Shown: piece by piece, positions 45,455 to 56,996 of the stretch | How the letters are laid out: each line of letters starts with the position of its first letter | How positions within the stretch are numbered: position 1 is the stretch's first letter | Origin: Mytilus galloprovincialis | Lineage: Eukaryota > Mollusca > Bivalvia > Mytilida > Mytilidae | DNA: 64,000 bases | Direction of reading: 5' to 3' | NCBI RefSeq assembly: GCF_965363235.1 | Contig: NC_134846.1 | Span: 4,097,001 to 4,161,000, forward strand | The notes under the pieces: model-generated | The model's input: only the letters and a program-made list of their open reading frames with translations | What the model was told of the DNA's origin: nothing | The model's database searches: none | Made by a program: the position numbers and the translations under genes

Positions 45455-47248
45455 ATGGAAGAGGGGTCTCGTTCAGACCAAGATGTGTTGTCACTGAGTC
45501 CACACAGCGAGTGGCAGGAAAGTAAATCTGATTGTACCGATCTTGACGTGGCAGATCTAATGGTTATAGATGAAGTAGGTCCAGATGAAGACGTATGTCC
45601 AGATGAAGGAGAAGGTCCAGCTGAAGAAGTAGGCCCAGCTCAAGAAGTAGGTCCAGATTACCAGGCTGCTGGTGTAGCTTCTGGGGCCCTTGGCCCTGTT
45701 GAGACACACAGCAGTGTGGTTGAAGATACTAGTATTGGTATATACCATAGTGAGATCGATGAGGAGAGAAGCGGCGCGGTAGCAGTTTCGAAAAACAGAT
45801 TACGGCAGTGTCCAATATGTGGGATGGTGTCCAGGGAAAAGACACGCCGTCATGTCCTCAAAAGACACCTTCCATGGTTTTGGTCGGGTGCTACTGCCTG
45901 TTGGGATTGCTGTGAGCAGGAAATCCAGGCATCTTCTCTAGCCAGGAGACACACAGAGGAACATAGGATTGGTTGTTTCTTTGATGAAGAACACCTTCAT
46001 TTGTGGTGCCAGTTGGTGAGTGGCTCTCTTCACCTGGTTAAATCGTGGTTTGGCTTAACAGATCTTGAAGGCTTGTTACAGTATGTACTTGACCGGCAAT
46101 TACATGAAACCGTCACCAGTGGTTTTAGTGACCAAGAACAACAGCTACTGGTGTTCTATGCACAGAACTATAGTCCTGACCGCCTGTCGCACATCAGTGC
46201 TAACCCTCCCAACCATGTCATTAGTCTGACCAACTGGGAGATTATGACTAGCCTATTACGCAGAGTGGGACCTGCTCAACAACAGTCTCTTTTGTCCTGT
46301 GACAAATTCGTAACTTACGAGGGTGCATGGATTGTGGACACGGTACCAGTACTTCTAGAGCCATTTGTCTTTGTAGACAGTCATTTTCATTTAGATTTAA
46401 TCCTCAAGAGACTACATTTTAACACATTTTTACATATGAGCTCACGAATATCTCCGGCTGAGCATAACAACACCTTTTACTACGGAGTTGCCAACTATGT
46501 ATTCCCAGAACATTGGGACAGCTGGTCAGTACAAGTTGGAGCTGCAAAGTCAGTGTATGTATCATTCGGAATACATCCCCATATTGCTGCCAGAGGAGTC
46601 AGTCACAAGCAACTTGAGGACTTGGACCACCTGTTGGGAAACTACAAGTGCGTAGCAGTCGGCGAAATAGGCCTTGACTTCACAACCAGGTGCGGATGCA
46701 AGCGATGTCACACTCCACAGCAATGTCAACAGCGAATGCGGGACTGTCAGGAAAAGGCCTTGTTGGAGATGCTGCAGATCGCACAACGTAGACAGTTGCC
46801 TGTCATCTTGCACTGTCGTGATAGAGGTAGTGGTAATGCTGCAGCCCGTGTATTGGCCATCATTCGCAGTGGTTTTGCTGAATTGCACTATCATCGCCAT
46901 TGCTTTGATGGTAGTATTGAGGAATTGAGAGAATGGCAAAGCCTTCCTAATGTTGTGTTTGGAATCACGGGCAAGTTTCTAAAGGACACGAACACAAACA
47001 GTGATGCGATCTCAAGGATCTTACCACATCAGTTAATCCTTGAGTCCGATGCCCCGTTTCTTTCGCCAATGTCATGTTGTGAGGTGAACCATCCCTGGAA
47101 TTTGATAGATGTTGCTTTGGCAGTGAGTCAGCGCAGAAACATTCCGTTGAACATTTTAAACTGGATGGCTAATGATAATGCCCTCCGATTCTACGGTATC
47201 CCAAAGTTAAGACAAGAGCCAGCTAGCTGGGGCCCTAGGCCTCGTTAG
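45455..47248 (+). CDS. Retrotransposon ORF3: zinc-finger and TatD-type nuclease protein
   Basis: It encodes 597 residues, intact, inside the LTRs and co-oriented with pol. Residues 1-90 are acidic with repeated EVGPDE-like units. Residues 119-138 form a Cys2-His2 type finger (CPIC, then HVLKRH), followed by a Cys/His-rich CWDCCEQ region. From about residue 305 the TatD hydrolase fold is clear: DSHFHLD (D308, H310, H312), FGIHPH, GEIGLD (E404), LHCRD (H453), HCFDGS (H482), GITGKF and ESDAPFLSP (E530, D532). These are the metal ligands of the TatD family, which hydrolyses DNA ends and is linked to DNA repair and apoptosis. The start is the first ATG after a probable splice acceptor; the frame extends six codons further upstream without ATG. 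How it serves the element is unknown: trimming cDNA ends or countering host defences are guesses. Confidence 0.85.
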   Translation: MEEGSRSDQDVLSLSPHSEWQESKSDCTDLDVADLMVIDEVGPDEDVCPDEGEGPAEEVGPAQEVGPDYQAAGVASGALGPVETHSSVVEDTSIGIYHSEIDEERSGAVAVSKNRLRQCPICGMVSREKTRRHVLKRHLPWFWSGATACWDCCEQEIQASSLARRHTEEHRIGCFFDEEHLHLWCQLVSGSLHLVKSWFGLTDLEGLLQYVLDRQLHETVTSGFSDQEQQLLVFYAQNYSPDRLSHISANPPNHVISLTNWEIMTSLLRRVGPAQQQSLLSCDKFVTYEGAWIVDTVPVLLEPFVFVDSHFHLDLILKRLHFNTFLHMSSRISPAEHNNTFYYGVANYVFPEHWDSWSVQVGAAKSVYVSFGIHPHIAARGVSHKQLEDLDHLLGNYKCVAVGEIGLDFTTRCGCKRCHTPQQCQQRMRDCQEKALLEMLQIAQRRQLPVILHCRDRGSGNAAARVLAIIRSGFAELHYHRHCFDGSIEELREWQSLPNVVFGITGKFLKDTNTNSDAISRILPHQLILESDAPFLSPMSCCEVNHPWNLIDVALAVSQRRNIPLNILNWMANDNALRFYGIPKLRQEPASWGPRPR

Positions 47249-47546
47249 CAATTTTTCAATAATATAGATTTTGATGGATTCTGTAAATAGTTTTATCAGT
47301 ACCAGGAAGGTTCCGATATATGTATATGCGTTTCTTTTGATATGGATGACTTTGAGTTTCTTAATCAACTCAATATTTTATACAGAAACTGATTTTCATA
47401 CAGAGTGTTTTAATTTGCATCTCTAATTATTACCCGCAACATCAGCGAGTTATGAACTAGCGTTCAATTTTTGGCGTATTTTATCTTGTTTTTAGGTTTA
47501 TTTTTTTAGTTTAAATATGTGACTGATTCTACACGAAGGGGACGGA
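47249..47546 (+). other. Retrotransposon 3' untranslated region and polypurine tract
   Basis: About 300 bp of non-coding sequence after ORF3. The purine-rich GAAGGGGACGGA at 47535-47546 abuts the 3' LTR and is the expected plus-strand primer. Confidence 0.7.
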
Positions 47547-47783
47547 TGTGGTGCCGCTTATGTATACATAGAAGAACCAGTCCATATCTTACAGTATGCC
47601 AAGCAATACCTCTGGACGACTGACGTCACGAGGATTCTCTTCTACTTCCGTTTACTGTATTAACCACATGTATTATTATATTGCTGTCTACTGATTCATC
47701 AGATATACAGAGATTTACAGATATTAAAGGTATTCTGTTTATTACACATACACTTTACTTATTTGTACCATATCGGCACAACA
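47547..47783 (+). repeat. 3' LTR of the gypsy-type retrotransposon
   Basis: 237 bp, identical by eye to 6511-6747, starting TGTGG and ending CAACA, followed by the target duplication ATAG at 47784-47787. Confidence 0.92.
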
Positions 47784-48490
47784 ATAGCAACATAATTTCA
47801 AGATTAAATCATCGCATTGTCACATGATTATATAATCTGCACCAAATTGAGTGTTTGACGTGAGTTATCATCATAACTAATCACTATAGCAAATGAACAC
47901 TTTATCATAATATGTACCTATAACCTAGTATCATGATTTCAATCCGACCTCACTTACGGACGCGTAGAACATATAATGCATGCCACTCATTAATAGCCAA
48001 TCAGACGTTAAAATGACCTTCATTTCCCCCAGAATCATTCCGGAAACAACCACGAAGCAGCCATTAGATAGTATTTATAACCAATGAAATAACAGAAATA
48101 CCGTTAACAGATTTACCCGAACCTGACGTTTAGCCTCTGACTAATCAGACCGTATCACCATGGTGATACGGTAATAAATGCCACATGCTAAGCAGAAAGA
48201 AAGCACCTACTATTTTTCATTTTTATGGTTTTAACTAACCAGTGATGGAACCTATGATTTCGTGTACTCGATGAAACGGTGATATGGTTTTTCATTGCCA
48301 GGGATGGGAGCTACTATTTTCAGCGATTGAGAGTAGACAGTTATGCAGTTTACAATACCGTTATCAGTACACCATATCGAAAAATAAACCTTGTGGCAAA
48401 CATTTGCAGCAAACTAGCAGCAAACTTGCCACAACCATTTTACCAAGCAAATGATTTGTCAAATTTGTCTGCAATCTTGAGGCAAACAAT

Positions 48491-48597
48491 GGTCAAAGTT
48501 TTCTGCAATCTTGAGGCAAACATATTAAATGGTCAAAGTTTTCTGCAATCTTGAGGCAAACATATTAAATGGTCAAAGTTTTCTGCAATCTTGTGGG
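48491..48597 (+). repeat. Tandem repeat, 40-bp unit, about 2.7 copies
   Basis: GGTCAAAGTTTTCTGCAATC starts at 48491, 48531 and 48571. The surrounding 48400-48680 repeats GCAAAC and TTTGCAGCAA words more loosely, so the array grew from a CAAA-rich local sequence. Confidence 0.9.
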
Positions 48598-50069
48598 AAC
48601 AGTCTTTGTTATTTTAACTTTCTTGCAAATTAATTTTAGTGCAAACATTGATGTTTCTGCAATTTTGCCGCAATTTGCAGCAAATACTTCAGTTCTATAA
48701 TGGACTGCAGATAATAATTGTTACATGTGTAATAACGCGCCAAAATTGTTACCTTCAAATTGTTACTGAAGTTTACTTTTCGATAAATTAAAAAACAACT
48801 AACTACGGTTATGAACAGAAATGCAAAGAAAATGCTAATTCCTTACATCATTCTCAAGAATAATAACAGGTGACGTGGTTAACACTGGCATCTTATAAAT
48901 AAGCATAGAACTTACTTAACAAAGTTAATTTCATAAGAGAATGTACAATTATTCACTGTTCTAATTACGTTTTATTTCATGCAAGTAAATAAATGATACA
49001 TGTAACTTCGATTAAATTGCAAGTTCCTTAATAACAACTTTACTTTCAGTCTGATAGATCAAAGTTAACAAATTCACTCCTGCATGAAGAGCTGTAGAAT
49101 TACGTTGTCAATGCTGATAAAACACTGGAATTTCTCAGACATATTTGACTGATAGTCTTGCGTTAAATTTAAGAAGAATATAATTACTTTATAACTAGCT
49201 TAATGTATCACAAACATATTTGTTTTTGTAATCAATTTATCTTTAAAAAAAAGACATTTTTTTTTTTGGCGTTGAATGATATATTTTTTTACTGGAATAA
49301 ATCATTGACCTCTCTAGTTAAAGGCAGATGCAGATGAGCTTTACAATTGATTTTATGAAATTAAGAAAGTCATTTCGATCTTCTGTTTTTATGCACCAGA
49401 TGCGCATTTCGACAAGCAATGTCTCTTTGGTGATGCTCGAGGCCAGAATATTAGAAATTCCAAAGCGTATTGAAAGATGACGACATCTTTTCTCGAAAAA
49501 AAAAAACAACATTCCTTTGTCTTTGTGTGGACCTATAATTAATAATAATGAAACCAAGTTTGGATTTCTTTCATGACAAATATAATGCAAATTCCATCTG
49601 TTGCTGTTCATTAAAAAAGGGAGTCTTATTTACTTATCCTTTAGAAATAAGTGCAACGAATTGATTAATTTCCACATTTTATTTGTTTCTTTTAGATAAT
49701 TACAAAATCAATTCCATTCGTCAATTATGAATTATGTTGACATAAAAAGTGTTATTTGTTTCTTTACTTCTCATTTTGTTTGATCATTCATGCAATAGAA
49801 AATGAAATATGTGCATACGCTTAGGAACCATGATAACTAAACAGACATTTAAACCTGTAGGTGAGCTTTGGTACCTCCGGAAAACACATGAAAGAAATCA
49901 ATGTGGCCTCTTGTAAACATAATTTAGTTTTGCATTAATCAGGGAAACAAGCAACCATTCAATTGCACAGGGGGGAGGAGTTTAAGATTTTTAGTCTTAG
50001 TCATGATTTTATTTTAGCTTTTGAACGATACCAATCATATATTTTTTTTCAAAATTTACCACTATATAT

Positions 50070-50457
50070 GGGAGCTACCAGTTGATTTGTGTGGGGGGCT
50101 AGGATGAAATATGAGATAAATAGGCAGGATCGGAGTTTTGAGTAAAAGAAAAAGGCAGGATGAAACACTTGCAAAAAAAAGTCAGGATGAGACACTTGCA
50201 AAAAAAAAGTCAGGATGAGACACTTGCAAAAAAAAAGTCAGGACGACAATTTACTAGGTAAAAAAAAGTCAGGATAAACAACAAAAAAAAAAAGGCAGGA
50301 CCGAACAGAGTGAAAAATAAAAAGGCAGGACAGAGATTACAGCTAAAAATAAATGCAGGACAACATTTTTCATCCTACCCCCCCCCCCCCCCCTCTCTCC
50401 AACCCCCCCCCCCCCCCCCCCCCCACCCCGGCCATAAAAATCAAATGATAGCTCCCT
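50070..50457. mobile_element. Second copy of the G/C-tract foldback element
   Basis: The ends (GGGAGCTACCAGTTGATTTG and the complement of a CATTTGATTTTTATGG-type end) and the AAAAAAAGTCAGGA/GGCAGGA array match 16604-16892. Poly(C) tracts at 50379-50424 are longer. The target duplication is not resolved. Confidence 0.75.
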
Positions 50458-51254
50458 AAAGGCTTGTGGAAATTCTGGATTTAGAATTTATTTTTTTTTC
50501 ATCAGCTTGATCATAATATTTTTTTTCGTCAAGTTGGAGATCAGAATAATGTTTAACCATAATCCCCCCTCCCTTTTTTTCTTTCTTGTGAAGTTAAATG
50601 GTCGTTCCCTTATAGACAAGCAAAATAAAGCAAAAATAATTACTTCCGGTTAGAGGACGTTACACTTTTAAACCATAGTCAAGCAATGTGACCCTTCGTA
50701 AACAGATGTTGAACTTATATTAACCATAGGCGACCATTTTGACCTCTGTTAAACAGACCTAAGATTCTTGAACTTTAATCAATAATGAGACCTCTCTTTA
50801 ACAGTATTTGAACTTGTGACCCATAGGCAAGCAATGGGACCTCTGAAAAACATACGTGATCGTTAGTAAAACAAAGTTCTGCTTTTGGTTATACGATAAG
50901 CTTAACCGACAGTTTTAGAATATAAAGGACTTACAAAGTCTGAATACCAAAATATTTCACCCTGCTTGAATATTTTTCAGCATTTTTCCAGATATTTAAA
51001 CTGTAGTATAGTTGATAATCTGGTGATACTTCTAAAATTAGTAAGATTCTCATAGCTCATATTTACTTGAACATCACTGGAATTACTGAAAGTTAATGAC
51101 GAGAGCACCTGCAGAATTCACAGCATATAAATTATCTGAAGGATTTGTATCTTACTACCTGTTAGACATTTCAAGAACTTTCTTCTTCATTTATCGTTGT
51201 GTCAGTGTTATATGGTTTATTCATAAAAATCATAGTTTTATCGTGTCTCATGCA

Positions 51255-51385
51255 GAAATTGAGAACGGAAACAAGCAATGTCTCAGAGAGACAAACGCCA
51301 ATTTCAAGAGATAAAACAGCACACGGCCACAATGGCTCTTAAACGCAGCGAGAAAACACTCGCAAGGCTGGGCATCCGGTGGCCC
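51255..51385 (-). repeat. Interspersed repeat, GGGGCCAGCT family
   Basis: In plus-strand reading it begins TTGAGAACGGAAACAAGCAATG and includes CGCAGCGAGAAAACACTCGC. It is a diverged complement of 1590-1725. Confidence 0.55.
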
Positions 51386-52546
51386 CAATGTATGTATACT
51401 AGTTCAGCAAGATGATTCTACATTTCGTATAGGAAAAATATTTATATCGACAGGCTAAAATTATTAACACATACAATCCGAATGATGTGGAAAACATCCC
51501 ATTTCTAGTTTCTAAAATAAAGAAATAAAGAAAACCATTAAGCGAAAGAAAACCGCCTGAAGACCAAAATGTTAAAGTCCTAAGAAAATGGATAAATTCC
51601 TGAATATTTGAGAACCACACGAATAACAGCGGCCTAAACCTATAGCCATATCTTTCTAACATGTAGAAGGTCGACGTTGCCTGAAAGAGTTTAAACTTTA
51701 GTTTACACTTAACATATGTAAATATATAATGTGAATTAAATAAATGTGTTATCCATCTTATAATTCAGAATCATATATCATCTGTATATGTGGCCTAACA
51801 ATGTTCTGCGCTTCTTTCGGTTCAAAACAGTTACTGTATGTGCGTGTATACGGTTACTTGTTATGCATGTATACTAGGCCACACCAATTTAATTTCTTGT
51901 TCTACGGATTTTTGGACTCCAAAAATTGGGGCGAACGAGCGATTTGAAAATTTTAATAAAAAAATATTTAATTTGCAAATTTTTGAGGCGAAGCTTAAAA
52001 AGTTAAGGCGAGCGATTATGATTTTTTTTTTTTTTGTAAACATAAAATAGTAGGTTTTCACTATATTAAAACTTGATTTATCACTTGTACCTTGACATTT
52101 CTTTAATTTAAGAAGTATTTTTCCCTGTTCAACAAGAAATAATCAGATAATTGAATAATTAAATTTGGTCTAGTATGTATGTGTGACTGACAATGAGACA
52201 ATTCTCCATCCAAATCATAATCAGGTTCAGAACAACCCCTTAATGTTATGCATATCCCTTTTATGAGGGGTCAATATAAGTTATAATATATATTTTTTTG
52301 TAAAAACACTTTTAGTACAAAAGGGCTAATATTTTCCCAAAGAACTATAATATCTATATGGTATTAAATGGTCAAAACATGTCCAGGAATTTTACTGGAC
52401 TGTAACCATGTTAACACATTTACATGTACTTTAACAGTTTAATATTATTCAATATAAGTGGACCCCTCTTTTAGAAAAGTTTTTTTAAATTTATAATGTA
52501 TTTCTCCTCTTTTTGAATGTTTTGAGTCAAACATTGTAAGTTTTCA

Positions 52547-52579
52547 AAGGTTTTGTATAGTAGCACTATACAAATCCTT
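52547..52579. repeat. Short hairpin related to 34674-34713
   Basis: Arms AAGGTTTTGTATAGT and ACTATACAAATCCTT with a 3-bp loop AGC and one mismatch. Confidence 0.7.
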
Positions 52580-54197
52580 AGCATTTCTATTTTCTCTTCT
52601 ACAACAGTAAACATGGTAAAATGACCCCTTCAAGGCCCTTGTCTGAGAGATAACCTGATAATAACAAACATAGGTCAAAGTACGGACTTTTATACAGAGC
52701 TTTGATCCAGACCGATCAGAAAGCTATAAGGGACCACAACTTAGTATTGTACACAATTCGAACAGGAAAACCAACGATCTAATTTATATTTCCAAACGGG
52801 AAAATACCCAACAACAAACGATAACTGCTGAACAACAGGTCCCTGAATCAATCAGGACAGGCACAAACCTGTAGCGGTTATGACCTTTAGCATACATTAT
52901 AATTGCAGTTGAAGGCAAATCCTTCAGAAGTTCTTTGTACTTTATTTTAACAACGAACATTTTTTGATAGGGAATATAAGTCAGGAGGAAAGAAACCAAT
53001 GTTTTGTTCTGAACAGGTATTCCCGCTGTTATAAATATATTTTTATCGGAGCACTCCCACTCCACTCATGCTGAAACAAATATTCTCACAGATATTTACA
53101 GTGTTGTGGGATGCTTATAGGTTTAAAATCGTTATATAAATGTTATACTGTGATTTTAAAAACAAATGTTGAGATCTTTTTATAATATTAACAAACAAAA
53201 AAAAAACGGTGTAGGAAATGGACATGATTACATTTCCGGATGCGGAAAGCGGAAGTATAATAAAAATTAAAAAAAAAATCTGTTTTGAAAAAAAATAGGT
53301 GCGGGCGGGTCCGTCGAACAAGGAATTAAATTGGTGTGGCCTTAGTATATAAAACCAGTATTGTTGAACTAAGTTGCTAGACTTTTCTTTGATTTTCGAT
53401 TTTGACTGGGGTTTCAGTTAAAATTGTCTCCACTTCGTTGTCTAACATTTATGTTTCAACGCCAAGTTGACCATTTCGTTGTTTGTTTTGAAGAAATTGT
53501 GACAAAGACATTGATTGATATCAAAAAACCTTCAATAGTTTGTCTAACATTAATATTGACTCTTTTACACCAGTAACTAGTTCCCTATAGCAATCAAAGC
53601 CAAATCAACATTTGTATGTGTTACAGAATAATCGAGAAAATCAATTAATCAATGCTCGAGACGCTGTTCATAAACAAATCAAAGTTCAGATTCTATTAAA
53701 AGAAAGAAATTTATAAGATAAGAAACGCTAATGACGATTGTCCATCTTAATGATCCGCTATTTGCATCATCCGACGTGCGCAGAATAATCTTCTTAACCA
53801 TCGATGTTTCAAAAGCTAAAATATTGGCAATACAAATAAACAATTGTCGAATTCAGAATTATATATTTATAGAATAAATAAACACAACAAACAAATGTAC
53901 ATCCCATCTGTTGCAGGTGATTAGAGTATAGATATATAGTAATTATGTGTTCTCAAGAATAATTTCTACAATTAATTTTATTGACATACTGTAGTTTTAG
54001 GTATTAAATCGCAAATCGATAATGTATTAGCTTCATATACGAATGTGCTAATCGTTTCTTTATTTTATGATCAATTGATACAGTGTCCATCTATCTGATT
54101 TTGCACTTAAACTTCGAACTGATCGGCTCTTGGTGTGTATTTTTAAAATTTTGACAAAAAAATACCTTACAATTACTTGCCACTACATAACTTTATT

Positions 54198-54537
54198 CAG
54201 TCGCCATGCTATTCTCGTATCGCTGGATTCAAACCTTTAGAGGTAAGGAAAGGTATCGACCTAATCAGTCGCTATGCTATTCTCGTATCGCTGGATTCAA
54301 ACCTTTAGAGGTTAGGAAAGGTATCGCCCTTATCAGTTGCTATGCTATTCTCGTATCGCTGTATTCAAACCTTTAGAGGTTTGGAAAGGTATCGACCTAA
54401 TCAGTCGCTATGCTATTATCGTTTCGCTGTATTCAAACCGTTAGAGGTTTGGAAAGGTATCGACCTAATCAGTCGCTATGCTATTCTCGTATCGCTGGAT
54501 TCAAACCTTTAGAGGTAAGGAAAGGTATCGCCCTAAT
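54198..54537. repeat. Tandem repeat, 68-bp unit, five copies
   Basis: Units start CAGTCGC(T/C)ATGCTATTCTCG at 54198, 54266, 54334, 54402 and 54470. The period is exactly 68 bp, with a few substitutions between units and no indels seen. Confidence 0.95.
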
Positions 54538-55309
54538 CAGTTGCTCAGTGATTTTGTTAGCATGACATTAAGACGTTAGAGAAATGGGAACACCATTTAT
54601 ATAGGTCGCTTAATGTTCGAAAATCAAAATATTCTATTTACTTGCACTATTCAATTGCCCTGTTATTCTCTATTCTCGGCATATTGAGGTGAGAGATTCT
54701 ATAACACAGCGTTACTTCTTTGCTATTGCGCTAAGTGTACCAGTTCACACGCCGTGGATGTGTGCGTAGTTTTAAATATAGGCTTACACATTTTTAATTC
54801 CGTTATACAATAAACAAAAAAATCTCGTTTTTTTGTTATTATCAAATATATTTTGCTTTTTCATTTAGAAAAAAATCCCATAGGACAGTGCACAATCCCA
54901 TGGATTCGAGCATTATCCCATTAAACTGTTTATGCTCTAAAAGGATATTTGTAGTCTCCACTATCACAAATTATTGTTAAAAAAAAACCATTTCAAATCC
55001 GTACTTAAGGATGTACACCTCTGAGGAGCCAAAAATTTCTAGAATTAAACTTTTTTTCTTAACCTGTTTTATTGTTTTATGGAAAGGCATTCAATTGGTT
55101 AATATGGGATAAATTTTCATTTTTCATTAAATCAAAAGTTTAAGGATTCTGTAAATTAGTGTGCAAAATAATTCTTAACAAGATAGGTCTTGATGTTTGT
55201 CACTGAACATGAACCTTAGTGAAGATAAGATGACGTGGATCGTCGTTATAATTTTCATTGATAAAACGAACAAAATAATGAGTTTTTTATACAATAATTA
55301 TGTCACTGC

Positions 55310-55600
55310 ATGTAGAACTGTAAGCCTGACACCTTTAAGACAGTTCTAGCTAGAACTGTTCTAACCTATAACTGATTTGTACAGTTCTACCTAGAACTGA
55401 TCCTGACAGTTCTACCCTAGATCAGTTTTAGACAGTTCTACCTAAAACTGACCAAATCTTTGGTAGAACCCAGTTCTACGACTAGAACAGCTCTACGGTT
55501 AGAATAGATTTATAAATTCTACGGCTAGAATTGATTTATAACTATGATTCTACGGCTAGAATTGATTTATAAATGTTACTGCTCGAATTGATTTAAGAAC
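55310..55600. repeat. Array of CAGTTCTA/TAGAACTG palindromes, left block
   Basis: Many copies of CAGTTCTA and its complement TAGAACTG alternate, giving palindromes such as CAGTTCTACCTAGAACTG. A second block lies at 56015-56275; a family B fragment lies between them. The two blocks may be the ends of one foldback element. Confidence 0.8.
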
Positions 55601-56014
55601 TCCTTGTATTAAATATATAAAGGCTTCGGAAAAATAGCGATTTATATAGAGTTTTGCTATTTTGTCGGTCTTATTTCAGATTTTTAATCAAGAGATGTGT
55701 GTGCCTGTTCCAAGTCAGGAGCCTGTAATTCAGAAATTTTCTTTTGTTGACGTGTTATATAAATTATGCTTTTAGTTCATTTTTTGTACATAAATTAGGC
55801 CGTTAGTTTTATCAGAGACATATACATGTATATATGTGTGTGTGTATGCCTCTTGTTGGATAACCTCTCTATCCGCTTTGATATTTGTTCATGTAACGTT
55901 TGGTCAGTAAAAATATAGAAAATATCTGTTATTACAATGTACATGTATACAGTAAAGTAATTGGAACTGATTTTTTTTCTAAATTCTAAGATGCCCTTAC
56001 TGCAGTGACGTCAT

Positions 56015-56275
56015 TTAGAACTGTTCTTCAGTCCTGACTGATTTAGTCAATTCTGATGACAGTTCTACAGTTAGAACTGATTTGGACAGTTCTACCCTAG
56101 AACTGATCCTGACAGTTGTAAACAGTTCTAACCTAGAATTGATCCTGACAGTTCTATCTAGAACTGATTTAGTCAGTTCTACCTAAAACTGATTCTGACA
56201 GTTTTAGGGTAAAACTGTTCTAGGTAGAACTGTTCTAGGACAGTTTAGAACAGTTCTATGACAGATTATTCTGAA
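56015..56275. repeat. Array of CAGTTCTA/TAGAACTG palindromes, right block
   Basis: It has the same alternating words as 55310-55600, including AGAACTGATCCTGACAGTT units in both blocks. Confidence 0.8.
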
Positions 56276-56390
56276 AGTTATAATGAGAGGTTAGAAGTGA
56301 TCTCCACTGTTGTCTGCATGTACGTTTCCCTTTTGAACTTCACCTCTTGGTCATTAGTCTTTCGACCAAATGATGCAGATTCTTAATCTT

Positions 56391-56996
56391 CTACAAAATA
56401 AAAACTTCAGCACTGAAGCTGGCATGCTATACTAAGACGTTGTCATTTACAAGGTTAGGCCCCAAATTCCAGCTTGACTTGCGTTGACGTGGGATTATGA
56501 AATAACTAATTAACGATGATGAACAGATTTTCTCTAACAGTTTCTGTATGCAAATATTTTTTTCTATGTTATAACTACCCCCTTTGTAATAATATATCAC
56601 CCAAAATAGGGTTTTTCTGAATGTTTTATCACAGTCCTGAAATGAGATATAGGACGAACGTCTCTTAAATATAAATGACTGTCTTAATGAACTTATTTTC
56701 TACAACATAAAAACTTCAGAACTGTCACTGACATGCTATACTAAGACGTTGACATTTACAAATCTTAAAGGTTAAGCCTCAATTCCAGCTTGACTTGCCT
56801 TGACGTGAGATTATGAAATAAATAACAAACCATGATGCACTGATCTTTCTCTAACAGTGTATGTATGAAAATATTTTTTTCTAGATTATAAGTATCATCT
56901 CTGATTCCCTTTGTTATGATATATCAGTCAAAATAGGTTTTTTTTTCTGAATGTATTATCACAGTCCTGAAATGAGATATAGGACGAACGTCTCTT
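56391..56996. repeat. Tandem duplication, 309-bp unit
   Basis: CTACAAAATAAAAACTTCAG at 56391 recurs as CTACAACATAAAAACTTCAG at 56700. Both units end in CACAGTCCTGAAATGAGATA and GGACGAACGTCTCTT. The second unit is interrupted at its end by the element at 56997; its remainder resumes at 58461. Confidence 0.85.

Larger units (their letters stand above)
6511..47783 (+). mobile_element. Ty3/gypsy-type LTR retrotransposon split by a CACTA element
   Basis: The whole element spans 41,273 bp; without the nested 31,221-bp transposon and one copy of its AGT duplication it would be about 10.05 kb. Order: LTR, leader of about 690 bp, gag, pol (protease, RT, RNase H, integrase), a third ORF with a TatD nuclease domain, a purine-rich tract (GAAGGGGACGGA, 47535-47546) and the 3' LTR. 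RT before integrase places it in the Ty3/gypsy order. The identical LTRs indicate recent insertion. Pol is physically interrupted after 10902, so this copy cannot make an uninterrupted pol product. Confidence 0.93.

Noticed and set aside
54198..54537. A CRISPR-like array
   Set aside because: The 68-bp units are contiguous with no unique spacers, and the setting is a eukaryotic genome; it is an ordinary tandem repeat.
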